Below are positions 45,201-55,618 of a stretch of DNA of 64,000 bases, one piece after another; the stretch's first letter is position 1; the number at the start of each line of letters is the position of its first letter. The notes beneath the pieces are model-generated. The model was not told the origin of the DNA, did not search any database, and saw only the letters and a program-made list of their open reading frames with translations. Location of the stretch: NCBI GenBank assembly GCA_025200525.1, contig CM045761.1, positions 134,046,223-134,110,222 on the forward strand, in the 5' to 3' direction. The stretch comes from Camellia lanceoleosa. Its lineage: Eukaryota; Streptophyta; Magnoliopsida; Ericales; Theaceae. Made by a program: the position numbers and the translations under genes.

Positions 45201-48118
45201 TCTAGCATATTTTGGAGATGTTCTAAACTGATTTTATTCATGATTTGGGCTGCCTTAGCTCTGTTTTGAAGTCCCATGGTCGAATGATGCTTGCTATGCA
45301 TGCTTGTAGTGTAATACCCTTGCCTAGCTTCGAGTTTTGAAGCCTCTTGCATGCTTAACTTGAATTGTTTTCATGTTTTGGCATCATTGAACATGTTATT
45401 TCAAAGCTTATACTTGTGCCATATTTCCATGTTTTCCACTCTTTAAATGCGTTTGAGAGTTGTGCCTGTATGCCTCATTTTTGGGCTATCGCATGAGCTT
45501 CATTTTTGTGCATTGCAAGCCATCATTTTAGTCCATTTTGCCACTATTTTGGGTCTGCATAGGGACTGTTTGGGGTTGGTTTGGTCATTTGGGCATCGCT
45601 TTATATACCTCTAGTGTAATGCACTTCACTAGTTTCGGTAATTGTGCCATCCAACATACATCGAGTGAGTTGTTTGCATGATTCGGGACCGTCTTGTATG
45701 TCATTTCAGAGCTGGAACATGTGCTATTGTATGCCATATTTCATCCTTGTCATGCTTTGGTAGAGTTGCACTTTGTTCCTTAGGTTTGGTCCCTTGCATT
45801 TGTGCATGTTTGCATGTACCTTGTTGCCTTATTTTCATCATATTGGCCACTGATTTGGGTGTGGCTGAGGCCCATCCATCTTGGTTTAAGCCCATCTTGC
45901 ATTGTGTATGCCCTATAGTCCATGTTACCGCATGTTTGATCATTGCATTGCGCATGCCTCGTTCATAACATTGCGTCTGTTAGTGCATTGTGTATGCATG
46001 CCATATAATCCATGTGCATTGAGTATGCCATTGATTAGTTCATAGCATTGTGTATGCCATCAGCATGCTTGCATGTCATTCCATGCATCTTCGCATCACT
46101 TAGTTGCATTGCATTTAGATTGCATGCTAGAGTTGCATTTGTCCATACATTGTTTGTTGCATTCTGTTTGGAATAGGGTTTAGTCCAAACACGGGAAATG
46201 AGGGACGTTTCGTACTCAAAGTGACGAAACGTGCCTCGATTCTTGGTCACCGACACTCTTGACTATCCATGATAGAGTTGTTGGCTTTAGGTGTTTACAT
46301 GTGCATTTATTTCACATTGAGTCGTGCAATTCGACTCCTCGGCCATCATGCATCGGGATGTGTGATTGATGGCATGAGGATCGAGGACTACACTTCCTAG
46401 AGCTTATGCAATGACAGGGAGAGTGGTCAGGCACTCATATGTTGAAAATACTTTGCCTTCTCTCTCTCTTGCCTTTGTTGCAGAAAATGCAGAAACCAGG
46501 AGAAGAAACTGGCCGGCCGACCAGGTTTTCTGGCAGGCCGACCACCTTTTCTGGTTTTCACCACCAAGGGTGGTTGGTAGGTGGTCTCCAATGCCTATAG
46601 CTGGTCGGTAGCCTTCCCCTAGATTCCCAGGGTAGAGTTTCACCTCCTTGGAGCTTTGTACAAGTTTCTGAGTTCAATTGCAAACAAAGGCGAGTTGAGA
46701 CATCACGATGGATTTCCCAACAAGGCGACTCGAGCATGGACACATCCTTTATCATTCAAAGCAGAGCTGAGGTAGCCCATTTTACATAGTTTGCATGCTA
46801 ATTTAGTTAATTTGTTAATTAGCTAGTGTTGTGTAATAATTAGTTAATTCGATTCTATATTATTTATTTGGACCCTCTGAGAGAGGGCAATGTTGTAATA
46901 AGTGTGCGTGTGTGTGATATATGTCTTCCAACCCCACGTCTTTCTCCTTTTTATTTACCAGTTTATGATGGTTAGCTTTAGGGCACGTTTCAATTAGCAT
47001 CCTTATGCTCGTATGTTTGCATCCATTCATCTGTTTTGCATGCACCGGGCTTGGCGCATCATACTAACTGCATCGTATTTCAATTCCAAGTTGAATACAT
47101 GTTACCTGTAGCATCTCACATGCCATCTTAGAATAGCCGAGGCTAGCTTAGTTGCATTCTTGCAGGTGTTGCATTAGGCATCTCATCATAGTTAGGATTC
47201 ACGCATGTTTTCTAATTAGTTTCTTTCTTTGGCTCGGAGTACTCGGTAAGTGTTTATGCTTTAGCATCCTTGCATGCGTATGAGTGACTGCCATGATAGC
47301 ATGCTTACCATGAGGCTATGTGCTTATGTGATATAACCGCCTAAATGCTTGTGGGTGAAGGTTGGGTTGCTTGAATTGGAATAATTCGTCAAAACCCGTG
47401 TTTTAGCCTACTTGCGAGTAGCAAACTTCGATCCATTTTCAAAACAAACGGATATACGATGCTTTGTTCCAACTCAGGCAATCTAGTCTATACTTGTATG
47501 CTATGTGCATCACATAGTAATCCTAGGCTAATAAATCGGAATAAGAACGCATGTGTTTTCAAAAACTCGATATCATGTTTATTAGTGGCCGATCTTTGAT
47601 CGGGCGAGCGGGGGTGCTTGTGAAATGACCTTGCCCAATCGTACCCAAGTTCCCGAGCTGAGGCAACTTTGGTGATGACGGACACGTGGCCTTAGGCACG
47701 AGTCAGGGTTTCCTAAATTCCCCCAAAATAAAATATTTAGGTGGCGACTCTGTATCTGGCAAAGCAGTCCGTGTTTGGCACTTCTTTCTAAAATCAGTTT
47801 TTCAAAACGATTTGCCGGATTTCGACTCTTTGGTGATTTATCAATCTTGCATTGCACTTTGCGAGATTAGATTCAGAACAGTGACATTGAGTCTGAACTG
47901 TAGTAAGCCCAATGAACAAAACGGGATTTTCCCGGCACATTCGAGCGCGTTTATACCTCACTGCTTAGAGGATGAGAGAACTTTTGGCCCCTGCCCTTAG
48001 CTTCAGTTACGCCCTTTCTGGCGAGTGCTTGGCTTGGCTTGAAGACAAGGCACAGGTTGGGCCATCTTTGGCTACAGAGACCTCCATGAGTGCGAGCAGA
48101 AGACATAGGACCACATGA
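42288..48118 (+). pseudogene. DUF7745-like retrotransposon-associated gene, split by solo LTR
   Basis: The ATG lies 66 bases after the TATA box and the frame begins MEIFLAEKLKDWIATLDG. Conserved blocks follow: THVFCFRAQEICPTLEEF, ARALEWMYGLTLHKARS, WELEIPNLIHRFSG, a block around LALAETVMGLDAFRRQDT and GSPLLL. This fits the plant family with a PT(I/L)EE(F/Y) motif and a GSPLLL(Q) end that I know as DUF7745. An intron seems to run from TCTAG|GTATCA (42880) to TTCCCAAG (43023), followed by VWLLDMLKVVDACLEYA. The coding sequence is cut by a solo LTR at 43377-47955 and resumes after the duplicated CCTCA with 50 codons that include LSFSYALSGECLAWLED. Many stops (for example after TLEEF and LLALG) make it dead. 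Function unknown. It is antisense to the Tat gag-pol. Confidence 0.55.
43377..47955 (+). mobile_element. Long solo LTR (4.6 kb), Tat/Ogre type, TSD CCTCA
   Basis: The unit starts TGTAGACACCCC and ends ...GCGTTTATA, which is the expected TCTACA end with two C-to-T changes. CCTCA flanks it (43372-43376 and 47956-47960). It has a TATA box (TTTATAAG at 44182) just after GGTCGGCCGACC palindromes (44113-44165), a second GGCCGGCC cluster at 46511-46550, CCAACCCCACGTCTTTCTCC (46929) and TTTAGGTGGCGACTCTGTA (47737). There is no primer site or internal region. It interrupts the DUF7745-like gene. It is about 1.3 kb longer than the related solo LTR at 21761. Confidence 0.82.
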
Positions 48119-48630
48119 CTTATCTGTGCCCCTAGTTTATTGTCTTTTCTTTTAATTATTATGATGTTAAAACAACTTTGATTTAATCAGAGAGTTAGAG
48201 AATGTACTTGTGTTGAAATCAATGGAATTAAAGTTGTGAACACTGAGAATTTTCCTTTTTGATATAAAGAATGGTCTATGTTTTAAAAGGTAAAATTTTG
48301 AGAAAAATCAACTTTATTAAAACTTGTCAAAACAATTTTCAGAAATGGTCACCACCAGACACACATGGAATCAGTCCTTAAGACGTACAACCCCAAATCA
48401 GAAGATCATAACTGTTCAGAACTGCATTCAGCATCACTACTTTCTCTTGCAATTGACCCTTCTGCAAAATGGAGATAACACGACCAAGCTAACAGATGAT
48501 GGAGAAGATGGACTGATCAAACAAAATGGATGGGACTACTGAATTGGAGATGGTTATCACCGAACTTCGGGATAAAGTTGCCTATGTATCCCAAAGATAG
48601 GAATCAGGCCTTACGTAGTTCGGTTAGGGT
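48119..48630. other. 3' region between DUF7745-like gene and Tat integrase
   Basis: The first 150 bases are probably the 3' untranslated region of the DUF7745-like gene. Beyond is non-coding DNA leading to the end of the Tat pol on the other strand. I saw no minus-oriented LTR or polypurine tract here. Confidence 0.4.
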
Positions 48631-48959
48631 TCACACGAGTATTAACTCTCTCTTCTTGTGCTCTAACTTTTGCCAAAGCCACCCTTTCTGGTTTTCGGCC
48701 TAACGAGCCTTTCAGGGATAGTATTTCTTCAACTTGTCCATGTTGATTGACTGTGCAAACTCCAGGCTGTCTAAATCCATAAGGATAATCGCTCCTCCCG
48801 ACTAGATAGATTTGATGATGTAAGGCCCAGTCTAATTGGGTTTGAACTTGCCCCTGAGGTCATGGATGGGGGCTCAGTTATCTTTGAACACCATATCTCC
48901 TTCTTTCAGATTTCTGGATTTGACTTTCTTGTTGAAGGCCCTAACGATTTTGCGTTGAT

Positions 48960-49977
48960 ACCCTTGGATGTGATATAGTGCCTTCAACCCCCTCTTGTCA
49001 AACAACAACTCTTTGAACCTGCTCTACTGGCAATCCGCCTATTCTATTTGACACTTAGCCATAATCTGTAGCAACGGTACTTCAATCTCGATCGATAGAA
49101 CAACTTCCATCCCATACACTAGAGAATAAGGGGTTGCCCCTGTAGATGTTCAAATTGACGTTCTGTAGCCCTTGAGTGCAAAAGGCAATTTATCTGGCCA
49201 ATCCTTGTTAGTCTCAACCATCTTTTGCAGGATGTTCTTCACATTCTTGTTAGTGGCCTTAATGGCTCCGTTGGTCCGTGGTCTATATGTCGATGATTTA
49301 TAAAAAGCCATGTTGTATTTCTTGAGCAAATCCATTACCTCTTTCTTAAAATGCGAGCCGTTGTCTGAGATGATCTCATTTGGCACCTTGTACCTACAGA
49401 TGATGTTGTTCTTGATAAACTTGGCCACATGCGATGCCTTCAATATAGAGTAAGACTGAGCTTCCACCCACTTGGTAAAATAGTTGCTCACCATTAAAAT
49501 GTACTCATGTCCATTCGAACCCTTTGGCGAGACTGCCCCAATAACATCAATTTCCTAGACTGAGAAAGGCCATGGCGAAGTCATATTGTAGAGCTTTGAC
49601 AGCGGGATGTTCATATGATTAGCATGGATTTGACATTTGTGGCATCACCGAACAAAGTTGATACAGTCCTCATCTATAGTTGACCAATAATAGCCTTGCA
49701 TGAGGATTTTCCAAGCCAGTATCGCACCATTCATGTGTGCTCCACACTCTCCTCCATGAATGGCCTCCATGAGACGCTTCAACTCTTCTTCTTCAATACG
49801 GAGCTTGTACATTCCCAGATGGGCTCTTTTATACAGCATATTTCCATAGATGATGAATTGGATGGCCAGACACCATATTCCCCTATTTATCCTTAGCATT
49901 TGCCCCTGGTGGATACGTATCCCTCTCCAGAAAATTCCAAATGTCGTAATATGAGGGGTTCTTGTCTTGAACCTCAT
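48960..49977 (-). pseudogene. Tat element integrase domain
   Basis: The zinc-binding part is seen as HGGECGAHMNG followed by DCINFVR, a stop, and CHKCQ (H-H-C-C ligands kept). The catalytic core has the first Asp in EIDVIGAV and the second in EIISDNGSHF. The third residue, normally Glu in NGAVEAANK, reads NGAIKATNK, a Glu-to-Lys change that would abolish strand transfer. Several stops interrupt the frame, for example after YRTSI (49150). Confidence 0.85.
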
Positions 49978-50064
49978 CTATCACGGCTATCAGCTCATAG
50001 GCAGGCATATACTTCTGTTCAATGATGATTGGACGCATCTTGACTCCAAGCGAAATGTCTACCA

Positions 50065-50460
50065 TGGAAGATAGAGTTGCTAATGCATCAGCGAACCGGT
50101 TGTTCTCTCTAAGCAGATGTGTAAATATTAGTTTTTCAAACCTCGGAATTAGAACATCGAAGGTCCGATAATAAACCTTCATGTTCTCTTCCTTGACCTT
50201 TCAATCCTCATTGGCTTGAGAAATAACCAGGTTCAAGTCTTCAATAACGTCTAACCTTATTGCCCCTAGTTATAGGGCAGCTTCCAATCCAACAATACAC
50301 GACTTGTATTCTGCTTTATTATTGGATACTTTGAACTGGAGTTTAAAAGCTAAGGGTATGTGGGAATCATCGTGTGCTATCAACAACGTGTCTATCCCAT
50401 AACCATACTGATTAGATGTTTCGTCAAAGTACATTGTCCATGTTTCCTCTTCTATCTACA
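50065..50460 (-). pseudogene. Tat element second RNase H (archaeal type)
   Basis: Recognised by WTMYFDETSNQYGYGI (catalytic Asp), NNKAEYKSCIVGLEAAL (catalytic Glu) and ENNRFADALATLSS (last Asp). Two stops interrupt it. A second RNase H after the usual one is diagnostic of Tat/Ogre elements. Confidence 0.75.
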
Positions 50461-50995
50461 AAACATCTTTATTTAGGAAATGATACTCTACTACTTCATC
50501 TCCTTCCACTGGGTGGTCTGCCAGGAATTCCGTTACTGCTCTCCCTTTGACTGATTTGCGCGTGACATATTTGAGGTCAAACTTGGAGAGAAAAAGCAAC
50601 CAACGAGCTAGCCTACCTGTAAGTGCTGGTTTCTTGAAGAGATATTTGATGGGATCTAATCTCGAAACCAAAATTACGGAGTGAGCTAACAATTAGTGTC
50701 TCAACTTCCTCGTGGCCCAAACCAAGGCTAAACATGCTTTCTCTAGGGGAGTAAACCAGGTCTCATAGTCCAGCATCTTCTTACTCAGATAGTAGATGGC
50801 CTTCTCTACCTTAGCTTCTGATTCTTGAGCTAGCATGAACTCCATGGTTGATTTTGTTACTGACAAATATAGGATCAGTGGCTTCCCTGTCTCTGGCAGC
50901 AACAACACAGATGGATTCTGCAAATACTGCTTGACCTGTTCAAAAGCGAATTGACATCGATCATCCCATGGGAACTTCTTCCCTTTCTTCAACAA
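50456..50995 (-). pseudogene. Tat element RNase H, first copy
   Basis: Two adjoining frames. The first has KGKKFPWDDRCQFAFEQVK, PLILYLSVTKSTM and KAIYYLSKKMLDYETWFTP, then ends at a stop after TRKLRH. The second has DPIKYLFKKPALTGRLARW and FLADHPVEGD. Both are standard blocks of the gypsy RNase H and connection region. Confidence 0.8.
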
Positions 50996-52524
50996 ACCAA
51001 AAGTAGTTCACAAGTCAAGGTTAACTTTGAGATAAATTGTCTTATGAATTGCACTTTACCTAAAAAGTCGCACACCTTATTTTCAGTCCTTGGTGGTAGT
51101 ATTTCTAGGATGGCCTTGATTTTGGACGGATCTACTTCATTTCCTCTCTGCGTAATCAGACATCCCCACATTTTCCCTACAATCATCCCAAAGGTGCATT
51201 TCTGTGGATTTAACCTCAGTATGTACTCCCTAATCTGTTTAAAGAATTTTTCCAGTGCAATGTAGTGGTCTTCTGGCTCTTTGGACTTGACAATCATGTC
51301 GTCCACATACATCTCAACTTCTTTATAGATCATGTCATGCAAGATTGTGGTTGAAGCCTTTTGATATATAGCCCTAGCGTTTTTCAACCCAAAAGGCATG
51401 ACTCGATAGTAGTAGGTACCCCACGGTGTGGTGAAAGTAGTATTTTCTCTGTCCTTTGGTGCCATCAAAATATGATTAGACCCAGAAAACCTATCCATGA
51501 ATGAAAACAATGCATGGCCTATGGTGAAGTCTACCAGTTCATCAATGTGTGGCAATGAAAAGTCATCTTTTAGACTAGCTCTATTCGGATCCCAGAAGTC
51601 GATGCAGATTCTGATTCTGCTATCCTTCTTTGAAACTGGAATAATATTAGCCAGCCAAGTTGGGTACTCAGATACCATCAAGAAGCTCGCATCAATCTGT
51701 TTGTTGACCTCTTTAATCTTTAATGCCTAATCTGGACGGACTCTGTGGAGTTTCTATTTGACTGGTCGGGCCTCGAGGTCAAGAGGGATCCAATGTTGTA
51801 CAATCTCAAGATCAATTCTAGGCATGTCTTTGTAGGACCACGCAAAAACATCTTTGAAATCTTTTAATAAAGCGATTAAATGCTCGCGTACCCCCCGAGA
51901 CAACGTGGACCCGATCTGGACCAAGTGGGGCTCTTCCTCAGTACCAACATTAATTGCAATGATTTCATCTGTGCAGGGCTTAACATGCATCTCCTCCTCG
52001 TGATCAACCAAATTTTTCAAAGCCTGAGAAATTTCTTCCTTTTCGTATAAGTCAAAATTTTGGAAATCAAGATCAGTACAACAAACTAAAGGCACAGAGA
52101 AGTAAGTGAAATCTACCGCATTCCTATTCAAAAAGTCAGGATCCTCGGTTACAACTGACTCAAAAGAGAAGCGGAAACAAGATCTAGACAAGACTTTGGT
52201 ATTCGAGTTACCAACCCTGAAGGTACCAGACTCAAACTCCTCAGAAGAACCTGAATCTGATCCCGACTCAAAAGATTCGGTGGAATCAAATTCAGACTCA
52301 TTATCCGGTTCAGAACTGCCAATGGTGCCCTTCTTAAATTGCCAAACTAGGCGTGGAGCCTCAACTGCGTCCACGATGAGACCAGAGTAATCTGCTGCTA
52401 GTTTGTCCCCGATCATAGAGATAGTAACACTATCCGCCAAGTTAGCAGACTCAGCCCCAACATTAGAATCCATTAGTAGGTCAACCAGTGCCGTCCCTAG
52501 CAGCTCCTCTTCATCACTGTCCAA
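50989..52524 (-). pseudogene. Tat element reverse transcriptase with acidic linker
   Basis: The first frame (52524-51754) opens with an acidic Ser/Glu-rich linker and ends with DFKDVFAWSYKDMPRIDLE and ARPVK followed by a stop, the known N-terminal part of RT. The second (51681-50989) has ANIIPVSKKDSRIRICIDF, MDRFSGSNHI, WGTYYYRVMPFGLKNA and the catalytic YVDD in MYVDDMIVKSK. MDRFSG replaces the usual MDGFSG. Confidence 0.88.
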
Positions 52525-52686
52525 GCTTGTAGTCTTGCCTTGCTCTGTATTGATGCTTAGGTTAATCTGCTCATCCTCATCTTCTGGTAACTAGTGCCTG
52601 AAGAAGATCTTAAATCCCGGGTACCCTATCTTTGTTTCCCAATCAACCCATGGCTCCAAAAATCCACAAAACGGGAAATCTTCTCC

Positions 52687-53646
52687 TTAGCAGACAAAGT
52701 GTCCGTTCAGGGTTCCCCAAATTGGCTTGTGAACTAGTTCATATTGCCTCCTGGCCCTTTTTGCTTTAAGTCTCCCTCTCAACTCATCCCCCTTTCTCTT
52801 CCAATCTTCGGCAGTTGGCTTATACCCTAGCCTAAAAACATGGAGGTTATGACTTATCTCTCTTGCAATAGTACTTCCTTGCCTACCACCTCCACCCAGT
52901 CCCGATCTGGGAATATGTCCTTGTTTATTTATCATATAAATGGACTAGGCGCTCACATAGTTTCCGTCATCCTCCGCCATGATAGATTGAACCAGCTGGG
53001 CCTCTGCCAAGGAGAAACCGAAGAGGAACACATCCTCTTCCCCATGTATGATTTCTAACAAAGGCATGGTAGTTCCCTGGGGAGGATGGATCACAAAATT
53101 ACCGTAAACAGTAGTGATCCCACCCTTAAACGAATATTTCACCAACTGATGAACCATTGATGAAACTACCCTTATCTTGTGCAACCAAGACTTTCCCAAG
53201 AGCAGGTTGAAATTTGCCGGCACGTCCATAACTTGGAATTCAACCTCATGCTTGGACGGGCTAATTAGTATTTGACTCCTGAAGGTCCCCATGACATCTC
53301 GGCTGGTGTTTTCATAAGCTCAAACAGCTAGAGTTATGGGTGTGAAGTCAGTTGGCTTCAAACCTATGGCGTAAGCGGTCTTTGTCAGACACACATTAAT
53401 TGTCGAGCCGATGTTCACCAGTACCACGAAGATCCATTTCTTCCGACTCTCCAAAGTCACATACAGGGGTCGATTGTGATTAGCACCCTCAGGTGGAAAC
53501 TCTTTGTTCGTAAGAGATAACACTGGACAAACATCCACCAATGTGACCAATGACACTAGTTGGTCAATGGTGGTGTCGATAGGCAGCTTTGTTTTGTTCA
53601 TTGCCTCTAGCAGCGCCTGCCTATGCTCCCGGGAAGCCATTAGCAA
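52687..53646 (-). pseudogene. Tat element protease region and G-rich linker
   Basis: The first frame has HNRPLYVTLESRKKW followed by VLVNIGSTINVC, where family members have VDNGSSxNV or VDxGS. The catalytic Asp is therefore Asn here. The next frame has DVPANFNLLLGKSWLH and a GGITTVYG block, the protease flap side. The third (52935-52687) carries GLGGGG and LGYKPTAEDWKRKGDELRG, a G-patch-like linker common in Tat polyproteins. Stops separate the three pieces. Confidence 0.75.
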
Positions 53647-53667
53647 CCCCTAAATCGATATGTCTGC

Positions 53668-54715
53668 CTAGATCTTCTTGAGTTGTTTCAAAACCAGGTC
53701 TTCTTGAATGTATTTCTCCTTCGATTTCTCAGCCTCTTTCCCGAAAGATTCTGGCTGATCTAGAGCTAGGGATTTTAAATACCGACCGCTTCGGGTCATG
53801 TGGTTAATCTCCTTTGCATACCACGTATCATCAATTTGGATCACCAACTCATGCAGAGCAGCAAAGGCAGATAGTGGTGCTACTATCATTTGTTGTAACA
53901 TATCCGGCTCGAGATTTTGAACCACTAACCGAACTTGTTCCCTTTTTGAGAGCCTATTCGTCATCCTGGCTGCCTTTACCCTCCATCTAGAAACAAAGTC
54001 AATGAAGGGTTCCATAGGGTTTTGGGTAGTCACTTCTGGCTCACTAATGGTTACTTCTATTTGAGTATTGTATGATTATTAGTTAACAAACCGCTTAGAC
54101 AATTCTTCCCAATTCTGCTTTGTAGAATCCTCTAGTTTAGCGTACCAAATAGCTACCACGTCCGATAGAGTTCTTTTGAACAAAGACAGTTTTTGAGCCC
54201 GAGTCAGGCCCATTGGCCTCAAAACATCCGAAAATAGAAAAATATGAACAATAGGGTCCCCGCTACCATCAAATCAATCGATGCAAGGCATCTTGAAATT
54301 TTTCGGCAATCTGACCGAAGCCTCGATGTAACCGTCTTCAATATCCGAAACAGAATTGAAGCCTTGGGATTTTTTAAGTACTTTCTCTAGCCTAGCAATT
54401 TTGATCATAATCGGATCAATATTGTTGATGTCAAAGGGAAAGAGTCCCCCATGGGGTTGTGCCAGAGGCCTATAAGCTGGAGCCTATGCAAACATCTCCT
54501 GACGATCCGGGACCTGAAGGTTTTCAACTAGTGGAGGTGGATCAAGATTTGGCTGGGCAGCTAGGGCCAAATGTACAATAGATGCGGAAGCCCTAGATGG
54601 GCATCGCATGTCAGCGATAGTTTTATCCTGAGTGGCTATCCTTTGATTCAAGGTATCCATAGTTCTCTGGAAAGCTGCCATCATTGCAACAACCTCTTCT
54701 ACGCTCTATGCCATT
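53668..54715 (-). pseudogene. Tat element gag
   Basis: The ATG at 54715 is followed by a stop at codon 3, in the context M-A-stop-SVEEVV. The gag core is clear: DVLRPMGLTRAQKLSLFKR, WYAKLEDSTKQNWEELSKR, TTQNPMEPFIDFVSRWRVK and EQVRLVVQNLEPDMLQQMI. There are two adjacent stops after RFVN and another at 53668. No CCHC knuckle is seen, as usual for this lineage. Gag would form the cytoplasmic particle that packages the element RNA. Confidence 0.85.
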
Positions 54716-55596
54716 ACGAGTCTGGAAGAATTAGGTGCTGGTGAACTAATTTGGTGAGAATGAATAGGTGATTACTAGGTAGTCTGTGTCGGTGCTGATA
54801 ACTGCATGTTCCTTCTTCGTCGAACAACTAGTAAGATAGAGACTAACACCGACTGACCACCAACACGGTCTTAGGTTTTGCAAAGTCTGCCAGAACAAGT
54901 CCACACAACTTGGGGGATATCAGGTTTGTCTGAAGTTATGATTACAAACTACCTAGCACAAGAAAGAAAGAAAAGAAAAACAATAATCAAAAAATCGGAC
55001 AGCACTTTGGCCCAATTCGCAACAGATATAATCACAACTGAAGCACTGTATTTCCTATTGAACTCTACCCCCAAAACTGATATCAACTTGTACCACTCAT
55101 ATGAACATTCCTGTACAATTTGAGGTAAAAGAGAGCCAAAACACCCCTATGAGGGGGGATAGGGTTACCCTATCCTAGATTTTGACATGATCTAGGGGTT
55201 TACTATTTAAAGCAAGTGGTTTTACGAAATCTTGCATACGAATAAGCATCTTGTCCTAGTTTGGAACAGTCACTATGGCTTTTACTATATGCAGCTAGGC
55301 CGATTAGTCGAAAGGGGTACCTCAGCAAGATTACCTAATATACCTCTCACACTTAACACCAAGAAGTGAAAGGAGGATCAAACGGTACAGTGATAATCCA
55401 AATCCAAGGATTGTGTTTCCAACATGGTTGAGGCCATGACTGGTCAGCCTTTTGGCAAGCTTTTGGGCAAGCCTCTAGCAAACCATTCAGGAATAGCAGA
55501 TGGAAAACACAGTGAGTTATAGTAACAATGCAATGCAAATGACATATATATGTAAATAAAATTACATATCATGAAGTTAAAGTCAAGTTCTTTAAA

Positions 55597-55616
55597 TCCT
55601 CAGCAGAGTCGCCAGA
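55597..55616 (-). promoter_or_regulatory. Primer-binding site, Arg-tRNA type
   Basis: On the minus strand TCTGGCGACTCTGCTGAGGA begins three bases after the LTR end (...GCTACCA). Tat/Ogre elements are known for TGGCGACTCTGCTG-type primer sites matching an arginine tRNA. It fixes the 5' end and the minus direction of the element. Confidence 0.75.
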
Positions 55617-55618
55617 AA

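Noticed and set aside
35570..47955. LTRs at 35.6-37.8 and 43.4-48.0 kb as a pair enclosing a PMD-carrying retrotransposon
   Set aside because: No primer-binding site follows the first and no polypurine tract precedes the second. The second has its own target duplication and interrupts a coding sequence, so it is a solo LTR.
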